Shown in pieces: positions 24,897 through 33,772 of a stretch of 64,000 nucleotides of DNA (the first letter of the stretch is position 1; the number at the start of each line of letters is the position of its first letter). A program made the translations under genes and the position numbers. The stretch is from Claveliimonas intestinigallinarum (GTDB lineage: Bacteria; Bacillota; Clostridia; Lachnospirales; Lachnospiraceae): the NCBI GenBank assembly GCA_019115145.1, contig DXED01000030.1, forward strand, positions 62,001 to 126,000, in the 5' to 3' direction. Below the pieces are notes generated by a model. It had not been told where the DNA came from. It saw only the letters and a list, made by a program, of their open reading frames with translations, and searched no databases.

Positions 24897-26839
24897 TCGT
24901 GAAAATGAAATTTATCAACATATCGGGGCCCAGAGACGACATTGACCGGGTGATGGACCTGTATCTGTCCAGGTACGAGATCCAGCTCGAGTCAGCCCTC
25001 TCCGAGCTGAAGACCGTGGAGAACCTGCGGCCCTTTGTGGAGATCAACCCCTACAGGGAAGCCCTTCTGAAGGCCCAGCAGTATGTGGGGTATCTGAGTG
25101 AGCCGGAGAAGATCACGCCGGATACCTCCATGGGACTGGATGACATATTTGAGCTGATCCGGGTGACCAACGAGGAGTACCTCACCTTTCAGTCCCGGAA
25201 GGATGTGCTGAAGCGCAGGCAGGAGGAGCTGCAGGCAAAGCAGAAGGTGATTGAGCCCTTCCGGCCCATGGACGGGGACCTGGGGAAAATCCTTTCCTTT
25301 AAGTATATTACCTGCCGGTTCGGAAAGCTGCCGTCGGAGCAGTACCAGAAGATGGAGAAATATCTCATGAACGACCTGGGAGCCATCTTTGTGAAGGGGC
25401 AGCAGGACGAGAGCAGCGTGTACGGAGCCTATTTTGTCTCTCCGGGGGAGGCTCAGAAGGTGGACGCCGTATTCCGGTCCCTCCACTTTGAGCGGATCGA
25501 GATCCCGCCCCAGTACAAGGGGACGCCGGAGCAGGCCTGCCGGGATCTGGCGCAGCAGATATTTGATATCCAGAGGGAGATGGACGACATAGACAAGGAG
25601 GCCGCGAGGATGCTGGGCGAGAAGGCTCCCCGGCTGGTGGCGGCCCGGAACCGCCTGGAGGAGCTGGCGCACAACTTTGACGTCCGGAAGATGGCTGCCA
25701 GGGTGGCGGACAAGAAGGAGGACTACTACATCCTGTGCGGCTGGATGGCGGACGACGACGTGGAGAAATTCATGGAGGAGTCCAAGGACGACGACAAGAT
25801 CTTTATCGTGGTGGAGGACGACCATGACAGCTACTTCGGGGAGCCCCCCACCAAGCTGGAGAACCCGAAGATCTTCAAGCCCTTTGAGATGTTTGTGCGG
25901 ATGTACGGCCTTCCGGCTCACGGGGAGATCGACCCCACCGTGTTCGTGGGGATCACCTACTCCTTTATCTTTGGCGTCATGTTCGGAGATGTGGGGCAGG
26001 GGCTTCTCCTGGTCATAGTGGGAGCGCTGATCTACCATTTCAAAAAGGCACCCCTGGCGGGTATCATCGCCACGGCGGGAGTCTTCTCCACGATCTTTGG
26101 ATTTATGTTCGGGAGTATTTTTGGATTTGAGGACATCATAAAGCCGCTGTGGCTGCGGCCCATTGACCACATGACCACCCTTCCCTTTGTGGGCAAGCTG
26201 AACACGGTGTTCATCGTGTCTGTGGCCTTTGGAATGGGGATCATTATCATAGCCATGATCCTGCATATCGTCAACGGCCTGAGGGAGCACGATACCCAGG
26301 GAACCTGGTTTGACGCCAACGGGGTGGCGGGACTTGTGTTCTACGCCTCGGTGGTGGCGGTGATCGTCCTTTTCATGACCGGCCACAGCACGCCGGCGGG
26401 GATAGTGCTGGCAGTCATGTTCGGGCTGCCGCTTCTCCTCATCCTCTTTGGAAAGCCCATCACAGACAGGCTGAAAAAGAGGAAGGCAAAGCAGGAAGAG
26501 GGGGCGGTGATGTTCCTTGTACAGGGATTTTTCGAGCTCTTCGAGACGCTGCTGAGCTACTTTTCCAACACCCTCTCCTTTGTCCGTATCGGAGCCTTTG
26601 CCGTCAGCCACGCCGCCATGATGGAGGTGGTGCTGATGCTGGCAGGAGCGGAGGAGGGAAGTCCCAACTGGGTCGTCATTGTCCTGGGCAACCTGTTTGT
26701 GTGCCTGATGGAAGGCCTGGTAGTCGGCATCCAGGTTCTCCGTCTGGAGTACTACGAAATGTTCAGCCGCTTCTACAAGGGAAGCGGACGGGCGTTTGAT
26801 CCATATACGAAAAAGAACAAAAATAAAGGAGGAGCTTAA
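24893..26839 (+). CDS. ntpI: V-type ATPase subunit I (a-subunit)
   Basis: A 648-residue protein: a cytoplasmic N-terminal half with coiled-coil arms (residues 90-130 and 205-265) and a membrane half with about seven helices. FGVMFGDVGQGLLL and the SYFSNTLSFVRIGAFAVSHA helix with the essential arginine are present, so it can form the ion half-channels. GTPAQ-like processing signals are absent, as expected in bacteria. Confidence 0.95.
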   Translation: MIVKMKFINISGPRDDIDRVMDLYLSRYEIQLESALSELKTVENLRPFVEINPYREALLKAQQYVGYLSEPEKITPDTSMGLDDIFELIRVTNEEYLTFQSRKDVLKRRQEELQAKQKVIEPFRPMDGDLGKILSFKYITCRFGKLPSEQYQKMEKYLMNDLGAIFVKGQQDESSVYGAYFVSPGEAQKVDAVFRSLHFERIEIPPQYKGTPEQACRDLAQQIFDIQREMDDIDKEAARMLGEKAPRLVAARNRLEELAHNFDVRKMAARVADKKEDYYILCGWMADDDVEKFMEESKDDDKIFIVVEDDHDSYFGEPPTKLENPKIFKPFEMFVRMYGLPAHGEIDPTVFVGITYSFIFGVMFGDVGQGLLLVIVGALIYHFKKAPLAGIIATAGVFSTIFGFMFGSIFGFEDIIKPLWLRPIDHMTTLPFVGKLNTVFIVSVAFGMGIIIIAMILHIVNGLREHDTQGTWFDANGVAGLVFYASVVAVIVLFMTGHSTPAGIVLAVMFGLPLLLILFGKPITDRLKKRKAKQEEGAVMFLVQGFFELFETLLSYFSNTLSFVRIGAFAVSHAAMMEVVLMLAGAEEGSPNWVVIVLGNLFVCLMEGLVVGIQVLRLEYYEMFSRFYKGSGRAFDPYTKKNKNKGGA

Positions 26840-26841
26840 TT

Positions 26842-27276
26842 ATGACTCTTGCATCCAGACTCATTCTCATCGCAGCACTGATCTTAAGTATCATCATCCC
26901 CTTCGGGTACTACCTGCTGGGGGAGAAGAAGAAGGGGCGCTACAAGGCCGCCCTGGCGACAAACATATTTTTCTTCTTCGGCGCCTGCATCATCGGCAGC
27001 ATCATGATGTTCCATGGGGCCGACGTGCAGGCTGCGGACGCGGCCGCCCAGGCGGTGTCCAATGCCACAGGACTTGGCTATATCGCCGCCGCTCTGGTAA
27101 CCGGTTTATCCTGTATCGGAGGCGGTATCGCCGTGGCCAGCGCTGCCAGCGCTGCTCTGGGGGCCATCAGCGAGGACTCCAGCGTGCTGGGCAAGTCGCT
27201 GATCTTCGTGGGACTTGCGGAAGGTGTCTGCCTCTACGGGCTTATCATCTCCTTCATGATCCTGGGACAGCTGTAG
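26842..27276 (+). CDS. ntpK: V-type ATPase subunit K (rotor ring)
   Basis: A 144-residue membrane protein with about four helices. The second hairpin (GYIAAALVTGLSCIGGGIAVA, then FVGLAEGVCLYGL) holds the ion-binding glutamate; the first hairpin is shorter and has no carboxylate. Whether protons or sodium are carried cannot be decided from these residues with confidence. Confidence 0.9.
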   Translation: MTLASRLILIAALILSIIIPFGYYLLGEKKKGRYKAALATNIFFFFGACIIGSIMMFHGADVQAADAAAQAVSNATGLGYIAAALVTGLSCIGGGIAVASAASAALGAISEDSSVLGKSLIFVGLAEGVCLYGLIISFMILGQL

Positions 27277-27277
27277 G

Positions 27278-27586
27278 ATGAAAATGTATCTCATCAGTGA
27301 TAATGTGGATACCTATACGGGTATGCGCCTGGCAGGGGTGGACGGCGTGGTCGTCCACGAGAGGGAGGAGCTTTACGGAGCGCTCCAGGATGTCCTGCAG
27401 GACAAGACAGTGGGCATTGTGCTTCTCACAGAGAAGCTGGGCCGGGAGTTCCCGGACATGATCGACAAGTTCCGTCTGGAGCGGAAGATGCCCCTTCTTG
27501 TGGAGATACCCGACAGGCACGGAACCGGCCGCAGCAAGGACTTTATCACATCATATATCACGGAAGCGATCGGGCTGAAACTATAA
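27278..27586 (+). CDS. ntpG: V-type ATPase subunit F
   Basis: A 102-residue Rossmann-like rotor subunit (MYLISDNVDTYTGMRLAGV at the start, VLLTEKLG in the middle, PLLVEIPD near the end). It begins two bases after subunit K. V-ATPase gene symbols differ between species, so the letter F is safer than the ntp name. Confidence 0.88.
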   Translation: MKMYLISDNVDTYTGMRLAGVDGVVVHEREELYGALQDVLQDKTVGIVLLTEKLGREFPDMIDKFRLERKMPLLVEIPDRHGTGRSKDFITSYITEAIGLKL

Positions 27587-27604
27587 ACAAAGGAGGGATA
27601 CCTC

Positions 27605-28192
27605 TTGACAGTAGAAGAAAAAATCGCCCACATACAGGCAGTCTCCATGGAGGAGGCCCGGGCGGAGGGAAATGAGATCATCAGCGCCTATAAGGCGGCC
27701 CTTGAAAAGGTGTTTGAGGATCACAAAAGAGAGGCTGTCCGCCAGTCTCAGACGCGGGTGCGGGCGGAGAGCACCAATGCCAGGCAGCAGAAGAACCAGG
27801 CCATGGCAAAGGCCCAGCTGGATCTGAAGCGGGAGCAGGGCAAGGTTCAGCAGGAGCTGAAGGACAAACTCTTTGCGGAGGCAGAGGAGCTTGTCCGGGA
27901 GTTTATGAAGACAGCGGACTATGATGCCTTTATTGTAAAGTGCATACGAAGCGCTCTGGATTTCGCGGCCGGCGAGGAGATGACGCTCTACATCAATCCC
28001 TCCGACGCGGACAAGAAAGAGAGGCTGGAACGCGAGACAGGGACGGCCCTGACAGTCAGCGCCGAGGATTTCACAGGAGGCATGCGGGCTGTGCTCAGGG
28101 GAAGAAATATCCTCATCGACCACTCCTTCAAGGCCGCCCTTGCCAACGAGTATGACAAATTTGTGTTCTCAGGAGGTGATGACATTGGTTAA
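27605..28192 (+). CDS. ntpE: V-type ATPase subunit E
   Basis: A 195-residue peripheral-stalk protein with a long charged N-terminal helix (to about residue 100) and a globular C-terminal part. The start is a TTG at 27605 after AAAGGAGGG. It overlaps the start of subunit A. Confidence 0.85.
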   Translation: MTVEEKIAHIQAVSMEEARAEGNEIISAYKAALEKVFEDHKREAVRQSQTRVRAESTNARQQKNQAMAKAQLDLKREQGKVQQELKDKLFAEAEELVREFMKTADYDAFIVKCIRSALDFAAGEEMTLYINPSDADKKERLERETGTALTVSAEDFTGGMRAVLRGRNILIDHSFKAALANEYDKFVFSGGDDIG

Positions 28193-29951
28193 GACGGGAA
28201 AAATCTACGGCATCAACGGACCGGTCATTTATCTGAAGGGAAACACAGGCTTCTCCATGTCGGAGATGGTCTATGTGGGAGAAGAGAGACTGGTGGGAGA
28301 GGTCATCGCCCTTGACAAGGACCGGACCACCATCCAGGTGTACGAGGAGACCAGCGGACTGCGTCCCGGCGAGACCGTGGAGGCCTCGGGTGGACCGGTG
28401 TCCGTGACCCTGGCCCCCGGCATCCTGAACAATATATTTGACGGCATCGAGCGCCCCCTGGAGAGGATCGCGGATATCGGCGGCGCCTTCATCACAAGGG
28501 GAGCGGCCGTGGACTTCCTGGACAGGGAGAAAAAGTGGGAGACCCACATTACGGTGAAGGAGGGGGATTACCTCCACGGCGGGGACATCTTCGCGGAGGT
28601 GCCTGAGACAAGGGCCATTGTCCACAAGTGCATGGTGCCCCCGGATCTGGAGGGGACGGTTGTCTCGGTGGTCAGCGATGGCAGCTACACCATCGAGGAG
28701 CCCCTTCTCACACTGCAGGCCGGAAACGGGACCCAAAGCCAGATCCCCATGGCCCAGAAGTGGCCCATCCGCAAGGCCCGCCCCGTGAGCCAGCGGTGCG
28801 GCGCCTCTGTCCCCCTTGTCACGGGGCAGAGGATCATAGACACTATGTTCCCTATCGCCAAGGGAGGCACCGCGGCCATCCCGGGAGGATTTGGAACCGG
28901 AAAGACCATGACTCAGCACCAGATTGCCAAGTGGTCGGACGCGGATATCATCATCTACATCGGATGCGGTGAGCGTGGCAACGAGATGACCCAGGTGCTG
29001 GAGGAGTTCGGGGAGCTGACAGACCCAAGGACCGGCAACCCTCTGATGGACCGGACCACCCTCATCGCCAACACCTCCAACATGCCTGTGGCCGCCCGTG
29101 AGGCCAGCATTTACACAGGGCTCACCCTGGCGGAGTACTACAGGGATATGGGCTACGATGTGGCCATCATGGCGGACTCCACCTCCCGGTGGGCGGAGGC
29201 CTTAAGAGAGCTCTCCGGACGTCTGGAGGAGATGCCGGCCGAGGAGGGCTTCCCGGCCTACCTGGCATCCCGCCTCTCCGCCTTCTACGAGAGGGCGGGC
29301 ATGATGCACAACTTAAACGGCACAGACGGTTCCGTCAGCATTATCGGCGCCGTGTCCCCCCAGGGAGGAGATTTCTCTGAGCCTGTGACCCAGAACACAA
29401 AGCGTTTTGTGCGCTGCTTCTGGGGGCTGGACAAGAGCCTTGCCTACGCCAGGCATTTTCCGGCCATCCACTGGCTCTCTAGCTACAGCGAGTATCTGAC
29501 GGATCTGGCGCCCTGGTACCAGGACAATGTGTCACCCAAGTTCATCGACTACCGGAACCGGCTCATGGCTATCCTCAACCAGGAGAGCAGCCTGCTGGAG
29601 ATCGTGAAGCTGATCGGAAGCGACGTGCTGCCCGACGACCAGAAGCTGATCCTGGAGATCGCCAGAGTGATCCGGCTGGGCTTCCTGCAGCAGAACGCCT
29701 TTCACAAGGATGACACCTGTGTGTCCATGGAAAAGCAGTTCCTTATGATGGACACCATCCTGTATCTCTATAAGCAGGCCAGAGCCCTTGTGACCATGGG
29801 CCATCCCATGTCTGTGCTGAAATCAGAAAATATCTTTGAGCGGGTCATTGCCATCAAGTACGATGTGCCCAACGACCGCCTGGAGATGTTTGCCCAGTAT
29901 AAGCGGGACATCGACAGCTTCTACCAGCGCGTGCTGGAGAAAAACGCATAA
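28185..29951 (+). CDS. ntpA: V-type ATPase catalytic subunit A
   Basis: A 588-residue catalytic subunit with the P-loop GGFGTGKTM, the GCGERGNEM motif and ADSTSRWAEALRE. I prefer the TTG at 28185: it lies eight bases after AGGAGG (28171-28176), whereas the ATG at 28179 is only two bases away from it. Start MVKTGKIYGINGPVI matches family length. Confidence 0.95.
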   Translation: MVKTGKIYGINGPVIYLKGNTGFSMSEMVYVGEERLVGEVIALDKDRTTIQVYEETSGLRPGETVEASGGPVSVTLAPGILNNIFDGIERPLERIADIGGAFITRGAAVDFLDREKKWETHITVKEGDYLHGGDIFAEVPETRAIVHKCMVPPDLEGTVVSVVSDGSYTIEEPLLTLQAGNGTQSQIPMAQKWPIRKARPVSQRCGASVPLVTGQRIIDTMFPIAKGGTAAIPGGFGTGKTMTQHQIAKWSDADIIIYIGCGERGNEMTQVLEEFGELTDPRTGNPLMDRTTLIANTSNMPVAAREASIYTGLTLAEYYRDMGYDVAIMADSTSRWAEALRELSGRLEEMPAEEGFPAYLASRLSAFYERAGMMHNLNGTDGSVSIIGAVSPQGGDFSEPVTQNTKRFVRCFWGLDKSLAYARHFPAIHWLSSYSEYLTDLAPWYQDNVSPKFIDYRNRLMAILNQESSLLEIVKLIGSDVLPDDQKLILEIARVIRLGFLQQNAFHKDDTCVSMEKQFLMMDTILYLYKQARALVTMGHPMSVLKSENIFERVIAIKYDVPNDRLEMFAQYKRDIDSFYQRVLEKNA

Positions 29952-29968
29952 AGGGGGAAGAAAGAATT

Positions 29969-31399
29969 ATGCCAATAGAATATCTGGGACTTAGCAGTAT
30001 CAACGGCCCCCTGATCGCGCTGGAGGGTGTCCAGGACGCCTTCTACGACGAGATCGTGGAGTTTATCATTAACGGCAGTGAGCGGCGGATCGGCCGCATC
30101 ATAGAGCTGTACGAGGACAAGGCTGTGATCCAGGTGTTTGAGGGCTCGGAGAACATGTCCCTCAAGAACACCCACACCCGCCTTACAGGCCGTCCCATGG
30201 AGATCACCCTCTCCAAAGATATGCTGGGGCGGACCTTCAACGGCATCGGCCAGCCCATTGATGACCTGGGCCCCATTGTCTCAAAGCTGAAACGGGATGT
30301 AAACGGACTGCCCCTCAACCCGGTAAAAAGGGAATATCCAAGGAACTATATCCGCACCGGCATCTCAGCCATCGACGGGCTGACCACGCTGATCCGGGGA
30401 CAGAAGCTGCCCATCTTTTCCGGCAACGGGCTTCCCCACGACCAGCTTGCCGCCCAGATCGTGAAGCAGGCCTCCCTGGGGGAGGACTCGGACGAGGAGT
30501 TTGCCATCGTGTTTGCGGCCATGGGCGTCAAGCACGACGTGGCGGATTTCTTCCGCAGGACCTTTGAGGAGAGCGGAGTGGCGGACCATGTGGCCATGTT
30601 CCTGAACCTTGCCAACGACCCGGTGGTGGAGCGTCTTATCACCCCAAAGGTGGCGCTCACCGTGGCTGAGTATCTGGCCTTTGAACAGAATATGCACATC
30701 CTTGTTATCCTGACGGATATGACCTCCTTTGCGGAGGCCATGCGAGAGGTCTCCTCCTCCAAGGGAGAGATCCCCAGCAGGAAGGGTTATCCCGGCTATC
30801 TGTACAGTGAGCTGGCCGCCATCTACGAGAGGGCGGGCATTGTCCAGGGAGTGAACGGGTCTGTGACCCAGATTCCCATCCTGACTATGCCAAACGACGA
30901 CATCACCCACCCCATTCCGGACCTGACAGGCTACATTACAGAGGGGCAGATCGTGCTGGACCGGAGCCTCAATGGCCAGTCCATTTACCCACCCATCAGC
31001 GTCCTTCCATCCCTGTCCCGCCTCATGAAGGATGGCATCGGGGAGGGCTACACCCGGGAGGATCACCAGGATCTGGCAAACCAGCTCTTTTCCGCCTACG
31101 CCAAGGTAGGAGACGCCCGGAACCTGGCCTCTGTCATCGGCGAGGATGAGCTGTCTCCCATAGACAAGGAGTATCTGGCCTTTGGAAAAGAGTTTGAAGA
31201 GAAATACATCGGACAGGGCCCCGACGAGAACCGGACCATTGAGGAGACCCTGAACCTTGGCTGGGAGCTCCTGGGGCGTCTCCCCAAGGAGGAGCTGGAC
31301 CGTGTGGACACGAAGATACTGGACAAATACTATCATCCCACCAAGCGGGACGAGGGCGTCACCACAAGTGCCAGCCTTGGATCCATCGCAAATATGTGA
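29969..31399 (+). CDS. ntpB: V-type ATPase regulatory subunit B
   Basis: A 476-residue non-catalytic nucleotide-binding subunit. The degenerate P-loop region reads FSGNGLPHDQLAAQI, and DMTSFAEAMREVS and GYPGYLYSELAAIYERAG are the family signatures. The ATG follows AAGGGGGAAG, 17 bases after subunit A. Confidence 0.95.
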   Translation: MPIEYLGLSSINGPLIALEGVQDAFYDEIVEFIINGSERRIGRIIELYEDKAVIQVFEGSENMSLKNTHTRLTGRPMEITLSKDMLGRTFNGIGQPIDDLGPIVSKLKRDVNGLPLNPVKREYPRNYIRTGISAIDGLTTLIRGQKLPIFSGNGLPHDQLAAQIVKQASLGEDSDEEFAIVFAAMGVKHDVADFFRRTFEESGVADHVAMFLNLANDPVVERLITPKVALTVAEYLAFEQNMHILVILTDMTSFAEAMREVSSSKGEIPSRKGYPGYLYSELAAIYERAGIVQGVNGSVTQIPILTMPNDDITHPIPDLTGYITEGQIVLDRSLNGQSIYPPISVLPSLSRLMKDGIGEGYTREDHQDLANQLFSAYAKVGDARNLASVIGEDELSPIDKEYLAFGKEFEEKYIGQGPDENRTIEETLNLGWELLGRLPKEELDRVDTKILDKYYHPTKRDEGVTTSASLGSIANM

Positions 31400-31408
31400 C
31401 AACGGATA

Positions 31409-31538
31409 AGCAATGCGCAAGGTGCGGGAAAAGGGAAGGACAAATTTATTTGTCCATACGTTTTCCTGTACCTTGCATATGGCGCTCCGCCATCATCCGC
31501 GGGAACGGCTGGAGGACGTTCCCGCGGATGGCATTGCT
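31409..31538 (+). ncRNA. Strongly folded multi-hairpin element between V-ATPase B and D
   Basis: An eight-base-pair outer stem (31409-31416 with 31531-31538) encloses three hairpins. The first has a 16-pair stem (31417-31432 with 31461-31476, two G-T pairs) capped by a seven-pair stem (31438-31444 with 31449-31455). The second has six pairs (31479-31484 with 31488-31493). The third has 12 perfect pairs (31495-31506 with 31518-31529). Together they form a four-way-junction-like fold covering nearly all of the 182-base gap. It could be a structured RNA that tunes expression or processing of the operon, or a mobile palindromic repeat. No known RNA family was recognised. Confidence 0.6.
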
Positions 31539-31581
31539 GTTTTATGAATAACATCGGATATACCAGGAAGGGAGGAGTTTC

Positions 31582-32205
31582 ATGGATCCGCGCACATTTC
31601 CCACAAAGGGCAACCTGATGCTGGCCAAGAATTCGCTGGCTCTGGCCCAGCAGGGCTATGAGCTGATGGATAAGAAGAGGAACATCCTGATCCGGGAGCT
31701 GATGGAGCTCATCGACCAGGCCCGCAGCATCCAGGAGGAGATTGACAGCACCTTCACTTACGCCTACCAGTGCCTGCAGAAGGCCAACATCGAGAACGGG
31801 ATCAGCATGGTCTCCCAGATTGCCTACACGGTGCCCATCGAGGACTCCATTGTGATCCAGACGAGGAGCATTATGGGGACGGAGATACCCCATGTGAAAT
31901 ACACGCCGCAGACGCCGGTGCCCACCTACGCCTTCAGCACCACAAGAGAGTCAGTGGACCGGGCAGTGGACGCCTTCCGCAAGGTGAAGGATCTGACGGT
32001 GAAGCTCTCCATGGTGGAGAACGCGGCCTACCGTCTTGCCACCAACATCAAGAAGACCCAGAAGAGGGCCAACGCCCTCCAGAATATCACGATCCCCATG
32101 TACACCACTCTCGTCCATGACATCAACAACGCCCTGGAGGAGAAGGACCGGGAGGAATTCACCAGGCTGAAGGTGATCAAGAGCCGGAAGCAGAAGGCGG
32201 GATAG
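31582..32205 (+). CDS. ntpD: V-type ATPase subunit D
   Basis: A 207-residue central-shaft protein, two long antiparallel helices with the typical PTKGNLMLAKNSLALAQQGYEL opening and the RRxNALQNI-like segment KRANALQNITIP near residue 160. It is separated from subunit B by 182 bases, unlike the otherwise tight operon. AGGGAGGAG precedes the ATG. Confidence 0.93.
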   Translation: MDPRTFPTKGNLMLAKNSLALAQQGYELMDKKRNILIRELMELIDQARSIQEEIDSTFTYAYQCLQKANIENGISMVSQIAYTVPIEDSIVIQTRSIMGTEIPHVKYTPQTPVPTYAFSTTRESVDRAVDAFRKVKDLTVKLSMVENAAYRLATNIKKTQKRANALQNITIPMYTTLVHDINNALEEKDREEFTRLKVIKSRKQKAG

Positions 32206-32513
32206 GAATCCATGCCCCGGCAGAATAAGCGGAATATATCAGGAAGATGGCAGAGTTTTTCATCGGAAATCTCTTGCTGTCTTCCTTTTCTTATGTTATC
32301 TTATATAGTATACTCATATTGTGCCGGCAGAGCTCTTCTGCCGGAAATATCTCTCAACGTGAGAGAACATCTATAAGCCTCAGGGCTTTCTCATTTTCGG
32401 AGCTTCCGTATCGGAGATCATACCCGTAAATGAATGGAACCAAAAGAGAAACGGTGTCTTTGATGACATTGACAACCCCTATTTAATAGGGTATATTGTA
32501 AGGAGAAATCTGG
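32206..32513 (+). other. Gap after the V-ATPase operon
   Basis: This 308-base stretch has lower G+C. It holds a perfect eight-pair hairpin (32324-32331 with 32337-32344, loop GCTCT) without a T-run and, at its end, the toxin-antitoxin promoter. I see no gene in it. Confidence 0.5.
32469..32497 (+). promoter_or_regulatory. Toxin-antitoxin promoter with palindromic operator
   Basis: TTGACA (32469-32474), 17-base spacer and TATATT (32492-32497). The spacer contains CCCTATT-T-AATAGGG (32477-32491), a perfect inverted repeat that is well placed for autorepression by the helix-turn-helix antitoxin. Confidence 0.75.
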
Positions 32514-32855
32514 ATGACGAGAACCTTTATACAGACGACAGAATTTTCAAAATGTTGGGATAGTTTTGGATTAGATGACGATGATCTGCGCAGACTGGAG
32601 TATGAGATATTGACCAATCCGAAAGCCGGTCCGGTCATCCGCGGGACAGGGAAGCTGAGAAAAATGCGTTTTTCCTTTGAGGGCAGGGGGAAAAGCAGGA
32701 GTACCAGAGTCTGCTACGTTGACTTCCCCGGTGCCGGCATAATTTATCTTATCACGATATACGAAAAGAAAGGGAAAGACAATCTTACGGCAGCTGAACG
32801 CAGCAGCATTAGAAAAATGATACAAATTCTTGAACGGTCGCTTACCGGCCAATGA
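32514..32855 (+). CDS. higB: HigB/RelE-type toxin
   Basis: A 113-residue RelE-superfamily protein with GTGKLRKMRFSFEGRGKS, RVCYVDF and YLITIYEKKGKDNL, the basic beta-sheet core that cleaves mRNA in ribosomes in this family. It is followed 14 bases later by a Xre-type antitoxin, the toxin-first order of HigBA. AAGGAG precedes the ATG. Confidence 0.8.
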   Translation: MTRTFIQTTEFSKCWDSFGLDDDDLRRLEYEILTNPKAGPVIRGTGKLRKMRFSFEGRGKSRSTRVCYVDFPGAGIIYLITIYEKKGKDNLTAAERSSIRKMIQILERSLTGQ

Positions 32856-32869
32856 AAGGAGCGTAAAGT

Positions 32870-33178
32870 ATGAGTGAAGTGTATAGCAGCATTATGGCTG
32901 GATTGTCCGAGGCAGTGGACGACACCAGGCAAAAAAATTTGCGGAGACGTGTTGTGACGATTACTCCCGTAAAAATATACTCTTCTTCTGAGATCAAAAG
33001 GATACGTCAGAAAACCGGGATGTCGCAAAAGCTGTTTGCAGGGTATATGGGAGTCTCGGTCAAGGCTGTGGAAGCGTGGGAGAGGGGCAGAAATCATCCA
33101 TCTGGTCCGGCCAGCAGACTTCTCTCCATGCTGGAGAAGGATCCGGAGTTGACCAGGGAATTTCCATTTGTCCAGTGA
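32870..33178 (+). CDS. higA: HigA-type helix-turn-helix antitoxin
   Basis: A 102-residue DNA-binding protein. The Xre domain in the C-terminal half (SSSEIKRIRQKTGMSQKLFA then GVSVKAVEAWERGRNHPSG) should bind the palindrome at 32477-32491; the N-terminal 40 residues probably cover the toxin. Its 3' end abuts an Rpn gene remnant. Confidence 0.8.
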   Translation: MSEVYSSIMAGLSEAVDDTRQKNLRRRVVTITPVKIYSSSEIKRIRQKTGMSQKLFAGYMGVSVKAVEAWERGRNHPSGPASRLLSMLEKDPELTREFPFVQ

Positions 33179-33192
33179 GCAATCATACTGCT

Positions 33193-33593
33193 TTATCGCA
33201 CTTGACATATTTACCGGAATTGTGCAGAATAAAGGTATCAGAAACAAGCTGGAAGCATGGCTTTTGTTCTTCAGTACAGACGACCCGACTAAGATAGAGA
33301 CCCTCCTGGAGTCCTACCCGGAATTTAAGGAGCTATACGAGGAGATCTATGAGCTGTGCCGCAATGTGGAGAAGGTGATGGAGATGTTCTCAAAGGAACT
33401 GAAGGAGCTGGACAGGAATACAGTCCAGTATATGATCGATGAGATGCAGGAAGAGATTGACGGGATGAGGCGGGAGCTTTCGGATAAAGATATTGTACTT
33501 AAGGAAAAGAACCATGAGCTGGACAAGCGGGATGAGGAGATCGCCCGGCTGAAGCAGCAGCTTGAGGAACTGCAGAACACATCCCAGGAGTGA
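33193..33593 (+). pseudogene. C-terminal remnant of an Rpn-type PD-(D/E)XK nuclease/transposase
   Basis: The reading frame contains LDIFTGIVQNKGIRNKLEAWL, FFSTDDPTKIETLLESYPEF and a long coiled-coil tail (KELKELDRNTVQYMIDEMQEE), which are the C-terminal third of Lachnospiraceae Rpn-type proteins of about 300 residues. The N-terminal nuclease core is absent, and the frame starts inside the end of higA. It is most likely a relic joined to the toxin-antitoxin unit by a deletion; a short coiled-coil product is still possible. Confidence 0.7.
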
Positions 33594-33663
33594 GAAGTTA
33601 AGATGCCCTGCGCAGAGAAAGCAGACCAGAGAAAGCGGATAAAAATATCAGCACCTGGAACGG

Positions 33664-33699
33664 AAAGAGGAGTTTCACAAAAGAAATTCCTCTTTTTTT
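33664..33699 (+). terminator. Rho-independent terminator
   Basis: A 13-pair stem with one G-T (33664-33676 with 33683-33695), loop ACAAAA, and continued T-run to 33699. Confidence 0.85.
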
Positions 33700-33719
33700 G
33701 TGGGATTTTAATCCTTTTA

Positions 33720-33747
33720 TTGTCTGCAAAACGTTATAAACTATAGG
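33720..33747 (+). promoter_or_regulatory. Possible promoter of the sigma factor-ABC unit
   Basis: TTGTCT (33720-33725), 16-base spacer and TATAGG (33742-33747). An ECF-type autoregulated promoter could overlap it (AAAACG at 33728-33733). Confidence 0.35.
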
Positions 33748-33772
33748 TACGGAAAACAGGAGGGTTTCATAC

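Noticed and set aside
24992..26611. Long minus-strand open frame opposite V-ATPase subunit I
   Set aside because: It is a shadow of a conserved gene in G+C-rich DNA; composition is histidine/glycine/leucine-rich without any family pattern and it has no ribosome site.
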